Of a stretch of DNA of 64,000 nucleotides, positions 43,561 to 54,613 are shown one piece after another; position 1 is the stretch's first letter, and the number at the start of each line of letters is the position of its first letter. Both the position numbers and the translations under genes were made by a program. The stretch is taken from positions 1 through 64,000 of the forward strand of contig WNNJ02003290.1 of NCBI GenBank assembly GCA_012934845.2, in the 5' to 3' direction. The notes under the pieces were generated by a model that saw nothing but the letters and a program-made list of their open reading frames with translations, did no database searches and had not been told where the DNA came from. The stretch comes from Pomphorhynchus laevis (lineage: Eukaryota > Acanthocephala > Palaeacanthocephala > Echinorhynchida > Pomphorhynchidae).

Positions 43561-44733
43561 TTATTTAAAGTGGCAAATGCGTACCAGCTGCATGCTTACA
43601 AGTCAACAAATTGTGGTATCCTTCCTAATCGATCCCTTCTGATATTGCCCAGCTCAATTCAGCTCGCATTGAGAAATATCGACGTGAAACAATCGGCGAG
43701 TCATAACTATCAATTCGTCAAATCAACGGAAATTTTCAAGTCGTACGAATGAAGCAAAAAATCCGATAGCGTCTCGTCTCTCCCCAGTTTCTTTGCTAGT
43801 CGATCTTGCTCGTGAAGATACTTTTCGACATAGTATTTTCAACAATCGCTCCATTCTTCATTAAACTGATCTGCTTCTTGATATTTTCGATCAATTATCT
43901 ATCGATATTCTCTGCATTACCGAATCCTGGCGCTCTGATTCCGACGATCTTGTTATTCGTCATCTATGTCGTTCAGGTTGTTCTCTAGTTGAATCAGCTC
44001 GTCCAATTGTCTCTTCAACATCTACTGTTTCTAACCATGGCGGTATCGTTGTCATTGATAATTGCTTAAAGTCTCTAGTAAAATTAATGCTAACATCAGT
44101 TCCACATCGTTCGAATTGCTTATTTGCAGATCATCAACATTTTCCATCTCAAACTTGTATTTGTATCTCGTCCAGGATCAGCTACACCCTCACGGATATT
44201 CTTAAGCGAGCTTGCATATCTTCTTTATAACTGTTCATTGTCATATAATCTTTCTTTTGTTCTTGGTGACTTTAACATTCGTCTTGATCATCCGGCTGAC
44301 TCTGACTCTATCACTCTAACTAACCTTTTCCTTTTTTAACTATAAATTAATTTCAACAAGTTCCACTCATAATATCGTCGGTGCTCTCGACATCATTTTC
44401 GTCCCACCTGCTTCAATACATATACTTCGCTGACAATTTCAGATTCTGGTTTGTCCGATCATTTCCTTATCACTATTACACCATCCTTTTTATCCACCTC
44501 CAACATTAGCTACTCCAAGTCGACCCTTTAAATTTCTCGATATCCCTAATCTCTGTGCAGCCTTATTCAATGCTCCACTCTTTTCGCTTTCACTTAACTA
44601 TCTTTTTCTCAACGATCTGTGTATTCTGCTGATTCTTAACTTGCGTCGATCCTCAATCGTCGTCTGCCTATTCGACCCCGACGTTTTTACCGCTAGCGCC
44701 ATGCTTACTGGTTCGATTCCGACTGTAGCCTTT
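43561..44733 (+). mobile_element. LINE C fragment, 5' half of an interrupted copy
   Basis: Starts with a short inverted LINE 3' tip (GTGGCAAATGCGTACC...GCATGC, 43570-43590), then ORF1 end (43640-43770) and endonuclease (LLLDIFDQLSIDILCITESW, RSDSDDLVIRHLCRSGCSLV, SFVLGDFNIRLDHPADSDSI, then the LPWFDSDCS region near 44710). Several frame changes. It continues at 48836 after the D and A insertions. Confidence 0.8.
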
Positions 44734-47700
44734 AAAAAAATTATTTTAACGTGGCAAATTTGTTGTCCAATTCTTTGGACAACGCTCCTTCTACAAACTA
44801 CCGTTCGCATCCAGATAGGTCTTGCAATATCTTATTTAGTGGTATCGCTGAATCAAAGGCCAGTAACTCACAAACACGTATGAATGATGATGTGTCCAGC
44901 CTCCGTACTGTGTTCTGTCAGTTACTCTTAGAAGGTGATGAGAAGCTAGCTTCTACTCTGAAGGTTACAAAGTTGTTTCGACTTGGAAAATAGGTGGTAG
45001 AGAAACCAAGATTGTTGAAAGTTGTATTATCTTCCGCAAAACATGCAGACCTTTTGCTCAAACGTGGTTTTCGACTTAAAGATTATCCACATCGTATTCT
45101 TAAGGATCTGAGTCTCGAAGATCGTTTAAAGTTGAAAGAAGCAAAAACAGTATTACGAAACCGGCTATCTGAAGGTGAAACGAACTTATGCATACGAAAT
45201 TTTCAGGTTGTCAGGTGGCACCCAGTAGTTCGTTGGAATCCCATAACGATCAACAGCGTCACTTAGCAGTATCCAGTTTGAATTTTGCTAGTTCGTCTGG
45301 AAAAGGTAGTTTCAACAGTCATTCATCGCAACTCTTCAATAGTGTTAGTTTCAATTCTGATCTGGGACACTTAGTTTCATTCAGCAAATTATTCACCGTT
45401 CCTAGTAATCCATTACCACAACCCACACGCTATTTATCGATTGGGTATTCTAATCTTCGTAGTTTGCCTGCTCAAATAGTGGAGTTGAAGTATCACATGC
45501 TTTCTCATTCGTATGACATTTTCTGCGTTGCTGAGTCCTGGTTGCATCAATATATTGTCGATACCACTGTGAACATTCCTGGTTTTCGCCTTATACGAAG
45601 CGACAGGATATCAGGTAGGCGAGGTGGCGGTGTCGCCGCGTATGTCAGAGAAAATTTCCTCATATCTGAGGTGTTGAATATTTGTGACCCTTGTGGGTCT
45701 TTTGAGACTCTATGCTTCCGTATTGATCACTCAGCGACCAGTATGAACTTTTGCGTCGTGTATCGATATCCGTCAGTAATTGCAGACACTGATCAACTAA
45801 AACTTATTTTACAATCGGTGTGTTCCTCCCCCCACTTTATTCTTTTGGGCGATTTTAATCTTCCACGATCTAGATGGTCAGACTATGTCTTTTCTGATGG
45901 TAGTTCCACGGAAAGGGAAATATCTGAGTTCCTTGCTGAGGAACTCATGCTGATTCAGCATGTACAAGAACCAACTTGCTTAACTTCAAGATCGGATTCG
46001 GTACTTGATCTGGTGTTTTCCAGATATGTAGGAGACATAATCAAAGTTGATCATCTCCCTCCTTTAGGAAGTAGTGACCACTGCTTGCTCTCCTTGACGG
46101 CTGTCCCTTATTCCAGATTCTGTCCACCTTGTTCAAAAACTTACAAACGTCATTGGTCGAAAGTGAGAAGAGAAGATGTTTTGAGAGTTTACAACCAATT
46201 CCCGTGTACTTTTATGAACACGGACAAGCTATCATTGAATATGATCACTGATTACCTACATAAATTATCTGATATTCTTGCCCCTATGCGCGAATCCTCT
46301 TATGCTGCTAAGTCACCTGCATGGATAGATTCCAACGTCAGACAACTAATAAGTTCAAGAAATTGTTTATGGAAGCTTCAGCGTTCTGATTCTAGTTTCT
46401 CTGCCAGATATAAATATGTTCGAAATCTTTGTACTAGAGTGAAAGCAACAAAACGATGTGCATTCGAATCGTATATCGCTAATAATGTAACACGGAATCC
46501 AAAACTATTCTGGGCCTATGTTCGTCGCAACAGAACCCTTAATACAGAAATCAAGTATGTCCTTAATGCGGAGGGATGTATGATAACTTCTCAGAGTGGT
46601 ATTGTGGAATGCCTTGCTACGTCTTTTTCGATACCGACAAATAATTCACAAAGAGCTTCTATCACTTCGCATGGTGTAGCATTAAAGCAATCTTCGCGTT
46701 TTCTTCCAGTAACGATTAGTGAGATTGTAAGTCAGCTTGATCAGCTTGACCCATTTAGCTCTACTGGCCCTGATGACATTTCTCCGTTTCTCTTGAAGAA
46801 TTTATCTAGATATTTGGCTCCTTCCCTTCTTGCTATTTTTGAGAACAGTTTGACCAGTGGATGTGTTCCTGAAGTCTGGAAAACTGCCATCGTAGTTCCG
46901 ATCCCAAAGAAAACCATTGCAACGGCTTGTACTGACTATAGACCAATCAGCCTGACTAGTTCTCTATGCAAAGTGCTTGAAAAGTTGATCGCCACCCGGA
47001 TCAGGCATCACTTGAGGGAACTCGGAATAATGTCGTCTTCTCAGCACGGTTTCCTCCCTGGTCGTTCCTGCTTAACAAACTTATTGACTTCACGCGAAAT
47101 GTGGGTTGAGGCGGTCAGTCGCGGCCAATCAATTAATGTGGTATTCATTGACTTTTCAAGAGCATTCGATCGGGTGCCGCATGAGAGCTTGGTAGCATTA
47201 CTATTTAACTACGGCATTCCTGTAATGTTGTGTAATTGGATTCAAGATTTCCTACGTCATCGTTTCTTTAGGGTGAGAGTTGGCACCCATCTTTCCACTT
47301 CCAGACGCGTTTACTGTGGTGTTCCGCAAGGTACCGTACTAGGACCTCTGCTGTTTATTGTGTTCCTTAACGATTTGTTGCTGCGGATTCAGAGTCCCTG
47401 TCTTGCTTTTGCTGACGACCTCAAAATATGGTCTGTAGATGATATTGATCCGCTTGGCATTTCCCTGCAGGAAGACCTTAATGAAATATATCAATGGAGT
47501 GAGGCTACTGGTATGAAGATCAATGTTGACAAATGCGGCCACATGAAATTAGGAAGGCGTTGCGATGACCGTCGTTTTCGCCTCGGAACTTCAATTCTTA
47601 ATGTCGTCATGGAGTATAGGGATCTGGGTGTCATGGTGCATAGGACATTGAAATCCCGATCAAATACAGAGTTTGCCCATAGCAAGGCTTTGCGAGCTAT

Positions 47701-48835
47701 GTACTGCGTCAAAAATGCATTTAATCGTATTAATCCATACGTCTTCAAACGGCTTTACTGCGCTCTTGTTCGCCCGCATATAGAGTACTGCGTGCAAGCA
47801 GTTTTTCCATACACTAAGAAAGAGTTCAATAGACTAGAGTCAATCCTTCGTAGAGGTTCTCGAATGTGTATGGATGGATCATATTCATATCGTGAACGGC
47901 TTGAATTTCTAAAGATACCATCTTTGGGTATCTTTATTAACAAGGTCTATATTACCTAGACCTTGTTGCATTATGGCGAATGGTAAATGGGATAGATGGT
48001 TTTCCCTCGTGCTATGTTAAAGTTTGTTCTCAGACGCATCGTGGCCACCCGTTGAAACTATTTAAGTTTCCCCATGGTAAAGTAGTGAGTTTGGCTAGGC
48101 TCTCACATCGAGCATTAAACGCCTGGAACACGTTGCCAGGAGAAATAGCATGTACCAAGGACTTATCTCAATTTAAAGTTCAACTTCGTCAGTGGATTAA
48201 CGATCATGGCATTCCGAATGTATACAATATTATGTAACCGCTATTAACTTTTTTTTTCTTCTTTTCTTTTCTTTTTTATTTCCTATGTGATCAGTTGAAA
48301 CAGCCATTTGGCTATAACTTGTAATACTAATAATAATAAATGCGTGCCAACGCACGCTTACATGACCACAACAAAACAAATATGTAAATCATGTGTCGAG
48401 AAGGTGTGAACGGAGGAGGTGTTTGAATGTGATAAAGGATGGAGCGCGGCGGACGTCGAGAGGGAGTTGATTCCAGGTGAGTGAGGCGGCAACGAGGAAG
48501 GATCGGAGACCGTAGTTGTTGGAGTAATTGGGAACGTGGAGTAAGAAGGTATGACGGTAACGCAGCGTTGGCGAGGTGGGGCGAATGTCGTCTAAGAAAG
48601 GAAGGTTGATGAACGATGGGGAGCTAACAGCGATGAAACGAAAAGTTACTAGGAGAAGGCAGAGTTTGATGCGGATGTGGATGGTGGGCCAGGAGAGTTA
48701 GGCAAAATATGTGGACATGTGGTCAAAGCGACGGAGACGAAAGAGCACTCGAACGGCGGAGTTGATTATGCGTTGTAGGGGTAGAATAATGGATTGTGGA
48801 GAATTGGTGAAAAGGCTAAGGCATTAATCGAGGTG
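44734..48835 (-). mobile_element. LINE D 3' end inserted in LINE C and split by LINE A
   Basis: The minus-strand D tip is at 44734-44759 (TTTAACGTGGCAAAT) and resumes at 48339 with GCGTGC-CAAC-GCACGC (48342-48357), then the C-terminal block up to 48835. Removing 44760-48338 restores the sequence seen at 26436-26690. Confidence 0.8.
44760..48338 (+). mobile_element. LINE A, young CR1-like non-LTR retrotransposon, 5'-truncated in ORF1
   Basis: ORF1 tail at 44760-45266 (RSCNILFSGIAESKASNSQT, then RLLKVVLSSAKHADLLL) with one in-frame stop near 44991. ORF2 is open from about 45188 to 47959 (923 codons) in a different frame that overlaps the ORF1 end. Residues about 75-300 are the APE-type endonuclease (SNLRSLPAQ, AESWLHQYI, GDFNLPRSRW near 220, SSDHC near 294). 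Residues about 500-800 are the RT (DYRPISLTSSLCKVLEKL, VVFIDFSRAFDRVPH near 654, GVPQGTVLGPLLF, LAFADDLKIWS near 741). The C-terminal block (47980-48237; FKVQLRQWINDHGIPNVYNI) is displaced by a short inverted duplication at 47947-47970. The 3' UTR has a CT-rich tract, the stem-loop AGCC-ATTT-GGCT (48302-48313) and the tail CTAATAATAATAA. Few lesions and insertion into other LINEs show a recent arrival. Confidence 0.93.
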
Positions 48836-49287
48836 TCTACTTCGTCATTCTTTTCGTGTGTTTAATCGCTTTCTTAAACGTTCTTCAAACTCACTCACTC
48901 CAAATCTCCATGCTTCCTATCTTTCTCTCTGTCGTTCCTATCTCATTCTTATGAGTACAAAACGTACTCTCTTTTGGCGAAATCAACTTGAGTCATCTTT
49001 CAACTCTAAATCTCATTGGAAAATTTTAAACACAATTTTTTCACGATCATCTACCCCTTGTAGCATAAATCCCGATAAATGTTATTCTTATTTACAATCT
49101 CAGTATCTAATGTACATTCCCTTCTACCCATATGTCTCTTGTACCTTTTTTCTCTTTAAATAATTTCCTCCCAGAGATATTTCACCTTTTTCCAGTTTTG
49201 GCCGATGAAGTTTCTTTGGTTCTTCTGGCATTACCTATTAAAACCTCTCCTTCTGGCCCAATTTCCACTCACCTACTTAAAAATATC
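48836..49287 (+). mobile_element. LINE C, continuation (linker and RT entry)
   Basis: RHSFRVFNRFLKRSSNSLTP, KRTLFWRNQLESSFNSKSHW and PEIFHLFPVLADEVSLVLLA follow directly from the segment ending at 44733, after an interval of about 4.1 kb made of D and A. Confidence 0.8.
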
Positions 49288-49600
49288 TGTTGCTATAAAC
49301 TGTTCCAAGCTGGAATGACACGCACGGCAAAATTAGTTTCTTTTTTTTACACCAGTGTTTACGTTGTAACATAAGTGGATGACCACGTAATCTTGAGTCA
49401 TTTCGCGTACGAAATAGACTTCTAACGGGATTCTCAGGATTGCTATCGCCCGCCACACTACAACCAGGTCATTTAGTGCTCGAAGTGAAGATAACGAGGG
49501 CATATTAAGGCGACTTAACCGTTCCTTATAAGTAAGGTTATGAAGGCCCGCTACCCGTTTAGAAGAACGTCGCAATACCTGTTCAATACGAAGCTCTTCC
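49288..49600 (-). mobile_element. LINE B, 5'-truncated 3' fragment inserted in LINE C
   Basis: The minus strand encodes RIEQVLRRSSKRVAGLHNLT and the same C-terminal block as 33075-33390, almost identical. LINE C sequence stops just before it and resumes just after. Confidence 0.88.
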
Positions 49601-50035
49601 GATTTGTCTATCCATAGTCGCACATTTCCTTCCAACTGGAAATGCGCCACTGTTCGTCCCCTCCTCAAAAAGCGATCTCTCGACTCCTCACTACCATCTT
49701 CGTATATTTTTATATCACTTCTCTCTATCCTCTCTAAACTCCTTAAGCGTCTCGTTCTCAATCAAGTTAATGCATTTATCTCCTCTTACTAATTTCCTCA
49801 GTTCCAAGCCGATTTTCGCTCGAATTACTTTACTGAAATTGCCTGTCCTAAAGTTTATAACGACTTACTCATATTATGTAGTGTTATAATATCTCTTTAC
49901 CCACTGTAGCTTGGTTTTCCTCATATCTATCTAACCGAACATTTCGAGTATGTTCTAACTCTTTTCTTTCTCATCCTTCTCCCAACTCGTCCGATGTTCC
50001 ACAAGACTCTGTATTAGGCCCTTTGCCTAATGCAT
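49601..50035 (+). mobile_element. LINE C, continuation (RT)
   Basis: SIHSRTFPSNWKCATVRPLL, KKRSLDSSLPSSYIFISLL and LSKLLKRLVLNQVNAF, then broken RT sequence to about 50035, where the copy is lost near its GVPQGSVLG-like block. Confidence 0.8.
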
Positions 50036-50655
50036 CATCAGCAAATGGTATATTTTTACGTGCCAATATATAGCTTATTTCGTAACTGGCACGTCTTATA
50101 AATTTACCTCGAGCTGTGATATTTGTAAAGAAGTTGTGCTAGCTTAGTACGACACCGTGTATCTCGTTAAATTCCTCTTTCAGCAATACACTTAATATAT
50201 TGTACTATTCGCTATGCTTTGTAGACTAGTGTCGTCTGATGTTAAACTTCTTGATACTTACTATATTCTTCTGACATATTATGCACAGAAGTTCGTTCTT
50301 AACCTTTATGCAAGAATATTCTAGCTTCCATCTTTCTTGAAACGTTCTTCCTTCGTGAATAGTTCTCCTTGTGATATTTCTAAACGTGGTAGTTGATTTT
50401 TTTTAATAAAAAAATCAAAACAATATCTTGAATTATATTTTTATAGATTCAAGATATCATTGGTTCATGATATTGAACGTTATTACTTTATCGTGAACTT
50501 TATTGATTCATGATAAAGATATGGTAAACAATATCTTTATTATTAATGTAAAGACAATATCGTGTTCACTAAAAACTTAATCGTTGATTTTATTATTAAA
50601 TTACATAAAATGTTTATAACAAAATAAGTTGCTATATTTTCCAATTTATTAAAAA
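50036..50655. other. No gene recognised
   Basis: Moderately AT-rich sequence with a short palindrome (TTGATTTTTTTTAATAAAAA and its reverse, 50393-50419) and repeated ATATC-type motifs. The protein-like frames are short. Confidence 0.4.
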
Positions 50656-50659
50656 CCTC

Positions 50660-50722
50660 TCGGGTTACCTCTTCGTCAGTAGCACAGTATTGTATAGTGC
50701 TACTAATGAAGGGGTAACCCGA
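50660..50722. ncRNA. Pre-miRNA-like hairpin (candidate)
   Basis: The 5' arm TCGGGTTACCTCTTCGTCAG continues to TAGCAC. The 3' arm from GTGCTACT to GGTAACCCGA pairs with it over 26 positions with one mismatch and two G-T pairs, and the loop is 11 nt. A/T tracts outside add a weaker lower stem. This size is that of an animal miRNA precursor, but a short inverted-repeat transposon remnant would look the same. The sequence alone does not decide the strand. Confidence 0.35.
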
Positions 50723-50944
50723 ACAAATTTTTAAATACATTGTAAAAGAAAGCTTTGTTCAATTTTATACCCGCTTATTTTAAAATAATTATGAATTTGC
50801 AGAAACAAGGATCCAAAGCCGTGGCTCAAGTAAACCTATTGATACTTTCAATAAATAATTAAAAAATAATCTTTATAGTATGATCCCTCGAACAGCTATG
50901 CCACTGTTTAAAAAATTTATATAAATTTCTTTACAAACAAAAAA

Positions 50945-53200
50945 TCACTATTATTATGTAGACAACGTTACGAGCATAGCTCAGAGTTGCTGACAAATTG
51001 ATAGTCAAAATAAAAGAAAAAGAGAAAAACAAAAACAAATAGTCAACAATTAAAAATAATCTGTCGTTTAAAGAGGTCACGAGTTGCCGCATTTACAATA
51101 TCATCGCTTAAACGATTTCATGAATTTATTATACGTTGTCCAAATTGAATCGTCCTAGAATGTACTATTCGTTGGCGACTAAGATAAAACGAGTGACCTC
51201 GCAAAGCTCGAGTTGATCGAATGTTGAAGAAATCATGCAACACATGGTGTTCATTGTGAAATACTTCCCATACAAGACAGATCCCGCGAGTCACGAATAT
51301 CACATAATGACTGCATATTTAAAGACTGAAGACGATCCTCGTAAGGAAGTTCTCTCAAAGAATGTACTAACTTTGTTGCCCTACGTAGCACTTTATCAAT
51401 TCGAGTAATCTCATCACTGGTTCGAGGGTATGAACATTGAGAAGCATATAACAAATGGCTTAGTACAAAAGCGATTGCAAGAACTCCAAAAGAACGTGGA
51501 CTCACATAGCTGAATGATCGGCGAAGGAAACCAACCATACGCATGGCCTTTGAACAAATGTACTCAGTATTTTGGCGAGTGGAGAAATCATCCGTTATCA
51601 ATACGCCAAGATCTTTATAGCTCGAAACCAATTTAATCACTCGATCCCCGAGATGATATATCGGCACTGGAGTAATATTACGTGATCGAATGTTCATGCA
51701 AGTGCACTTCGAGGCATTAACAGACAGATCATTAGAACGTGCCCACTTAAGAACCGTTTCAATATCTGATTGAAGAATGTTACGATTATAATCCGACTTG
51801 ATGGCTCCAAATTTTTAAATCGTCTGCAAATAATAATGAATACGAACTTATTACACTAGGGCGATCGTTAATGAAAACACAAAACAGCAGAGAACTCAAT
51901 ACAGACCCTTACGGGACATCGGCATAAACTGGATAATGCTCGGAAAGGGTATCTTGAATGGCGACCTGGTATTGCGACCAGAAAGAAAGTTGCATATCCA
52001 ACGAATGATAATTGGATTGATGTTTAATGCACTCATCTTCATAATCAACTTATCATGGGGGACATGATCAAATGCTTTGGAGAAGTCAAAACATATGACA
52101 TCTACATCATACCCTTCATCCACTACTGAACCCCAACTTTTCTGTGCCAATAAAAGGTTGGTTACTGTGGAACAGTTTTTACGGAATCCGTGCTGATTAG
52201 TAAAAAGTAACCTGTATGATTCTAGGTAGTTACTGGTTATCAGATAATGTAATCTCTCTAATACACGACACGATACAAAGGTTAAACTAACCGGTCGGTA
52301 GTTATCTACACATAATCGATCACCTTTCTTATGAAGCGGCTTAATGATAGAGCGTTTCCATACATTCGGGACTATACCGTAATATAATGATGCTATTAAT
52401 ATCCTATATAAAGGCGCAGAAATGACATCATGAAGATTCTTCAGATATACTGAGGGAAGTAAATCTGGGCAAATCGAGCCCGACGATTTTAGTCGTCTAA
52501 ACGTTTTCATAACATCTTGAACTGTGGACAAGTGAAGAATATCAAAAATTGACGGATTAATACGATTAATTTTTATAAGAAGAGAGGTAGTAGCTGATAC
52601 GAGAAATTTACGACCAAAATGCAGTGGCAATATCGAAATGATCTACTAGAGTGCGTCCATTGTTTCCAATGATAGAGCTAGAAGGTCAAACATTACTTTT
52701 AAAATTTGCATATCTAAATAATATGTTAGGATTGTTGGCTGACTTTCCTATCAGTACTTGTTCAAATTGCCGCTTTTTAAGTCTCTTGAGATATGTGAAA
52801 TGATTCCGACACTTTTTAAATGACCTATAATCAGTTTCTCCATCCCTATACCTTACGAATATTTGCTTCTTGGATCTCAATGCCTCCTGAAGCTCCTTAT
52901 TAAATCAAGGATTTGTGCGTGCACGGGCAGTTGCTACCTTACGAGGTGATAAACGTAGAAGGAGCAATATCATTAGGGTTTCAAATTGTTGCCAAGATGA
53001 TTCAACTCGAAAAATCAATGGATCATACCAATTTGTACCGAGAAGGGATTGACGTACTAAACTGAAATTGGTTTTGAAACATTGTACTGGCATACATGAA
53101 GACTCAGGTACTTTTTTTCATTCCTTACGTTCGGACTTAACATCTATATGCTGAATCAGGTTTTGAATTTAACGAATGAAGCGAACAGTCAGCAACATTC
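50945..53200 (-). mobile_element. LINE F (CR1-like), 5'-truncated
   Basis: Endonuclease C-terminus and linker (53093-52686; NFSLVRQSLLGTNWYDPLIF), RT (52630-51896; LKSSGSICPDLLPSVYLKNL, NYRPVSLTFVSCRVLERLHY, NQHGFRKNCSTVTNLLLAQK, FDFSKAFDHVPHDKLI), SYSLLFADDLKIWSH near 51835-51800, and the C-terminal block (51697-51118; YKDLGVLITDDFSTRQNTEY, RALRGHSFYLSRQRIV). The 3' tip has GAGC-TAT-GCTC (50972-50982). A few frameshifts. FADD is intact. Confidence 0.88.
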
Positions 53201-53879
53201 TAAAATGGTAGATAAAGATGGTCTGCACAGCAAATTTTCTAGTAACCTTCTCTTACCAACGCTTATTTAATTTGAAATCAGAGATGATTTCAATTAAATT
53301 TGAAAAATGTAATAAGTCTTTCATTAAATCTAAATATCAATAAAACAAGCGAGTCAAGTGATCGTCAGCAAACATAAAAGGCCCGTAAGCTGAAACATAG
53401 TTATTGGATCATTAGCTGATGAGGTTCATCAATACTGAAATATAGCGTACTGTTGTTGGCTTACAGATAGAATAAAAGTAGTGTGCAGAATAAAAATATT
53501 TATCAAAATTTCAATGGTAACAATGACTTTGCATTTTATTATTAGCACAATGTTACAGATAAATAATAAAAATGTAGTTGTTAAGGAAGTCCAAACATAA
53601 CGTTTTCCGCATCCCCTGAGAAATTTTGGTGGGGGAGGGGAAATAAATATTGCTCAGCAATTTTGTATGTATTATACATGTCAGAGAAGCGGTAAATTTA
53701 TTTCAGCAATAGTATTTGTCGCCCTTCCTACAGTTCGGCTTAATAATTTACATTATCCATATATCTGAGCGTAAATTATATCGTACATAATATATCTAAC
53801 ATATATATGTATATATCTTTAATATATATCTTTAATATATATTTGTATATTTATATATAAATATCATATTATTATACAT
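53201..53879. other. AT-rich spacer with an old interspersed repeat
   Basis: 53330-53520 resembles part of CCT7 intron 3 (17690-17970). The rest shows no supported gene, and 53760-53880 is ATATA-rich. Confidence 0.45.
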
Positions 53880-54132
53880 TCAACAACATACGAGCATTAG
53901 CTCAAATAGCTGGCTCACAATAAGTTCGTAAATAAGTTAATTAGTTATTAAAATAAAGAAATGCAACACGAAACATTGCTTGATCCATTCGTAGTCTTCT
54001 TTAAAAAGTACTAAGTGAACTGCATCCAACGGTGACGGCATCAAGGTTGTTCAAAAGCTCAACAATTCTTCTATCAAATTGCATCGCAATTTGATAAATT
54101 ACGATGCAATTTGATAGAAGAATTGTTGAGCT
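53880..54132 (-). mobile_element. LINE G 3' end with a fold-back terminus
   Basis: Minus-strand copy of the LINE G end seen at 29935-30240, with GAGC-ATTA-GCTC at 53892-53903 (plus-strand reading). At its upstream edge 54056-54086 and 54102-54132 form a perfect 31-bp inverted repeat with a 15-nt loop. Confidence 0.82.
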
Positions 54133-54176
54133 AAATATCTCAAACCTAAAAAAGTTTAAGATAAATTAACATACAA

Positions 54177-54613
54177 TTATTCCTGTCAGTTCCAGATTAT
54201 TCCTGTCAGTTCCAGATTATTCCTGTCAGTTCCAGATTATTCCTGTCAGTTCCAGATTATTCCTGTCAGTTCCAGATTATTCCTGTCAGTTCCAGATTAT
54301 TCCTGTCAGTTCCAGATTATTCCTGTCAGTTCCAGATTATTCCTGTCAGTTCCAGATTATTCCTGTCAGTTCCAGATTATTCCTGTCAGTTCCAGATTAT
54401 TCCTGTCAGTTCCAGATTATTCCTGTCAGTTCCAGATTATTCCTGTCAGTTCCAGATTATTCCTGTCAGTTCCAGATTATTCCTGTCAGTTCCAGATTAT
54501 TCCTGTCAGTTCCAGATTATTCCTGTCAGTTCCAGATTATTCCTGTCAGTTCCAGATTATTCCTGTCAGTTCCAGATTATTCCTGTCAGTTCCAGATTAT
54601 TCCTGTCAGTTCC
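54177..54613 (+). repeat. 20-bp minisatellite, about 22 copies, abutting the LINE C 5' UTR
   Basis: The same 20-bp unit as at 40858-41593, here as attattcctgtcagttcca on the plus strand and essentially invariant. It runs directly into the 5' UTR of LINE C copy 2. Confidence 0.97.

Noticed and set aside
44705-44725. GGTTCGATTCC as a tRNA T-arm (also near 42598 and 57062)
   Set aside because: It recurs at the same place in every LINE C copy and encodes the PWFDSDCS block. No tRNA arms surround it.
44751-44759. GTG start for the LINE A ORF1 frame
   Set aside because: These bases belong to the LINE D 3' tip into which LINE A inserted. LINE A is truncated here and has no true ORF1 start.
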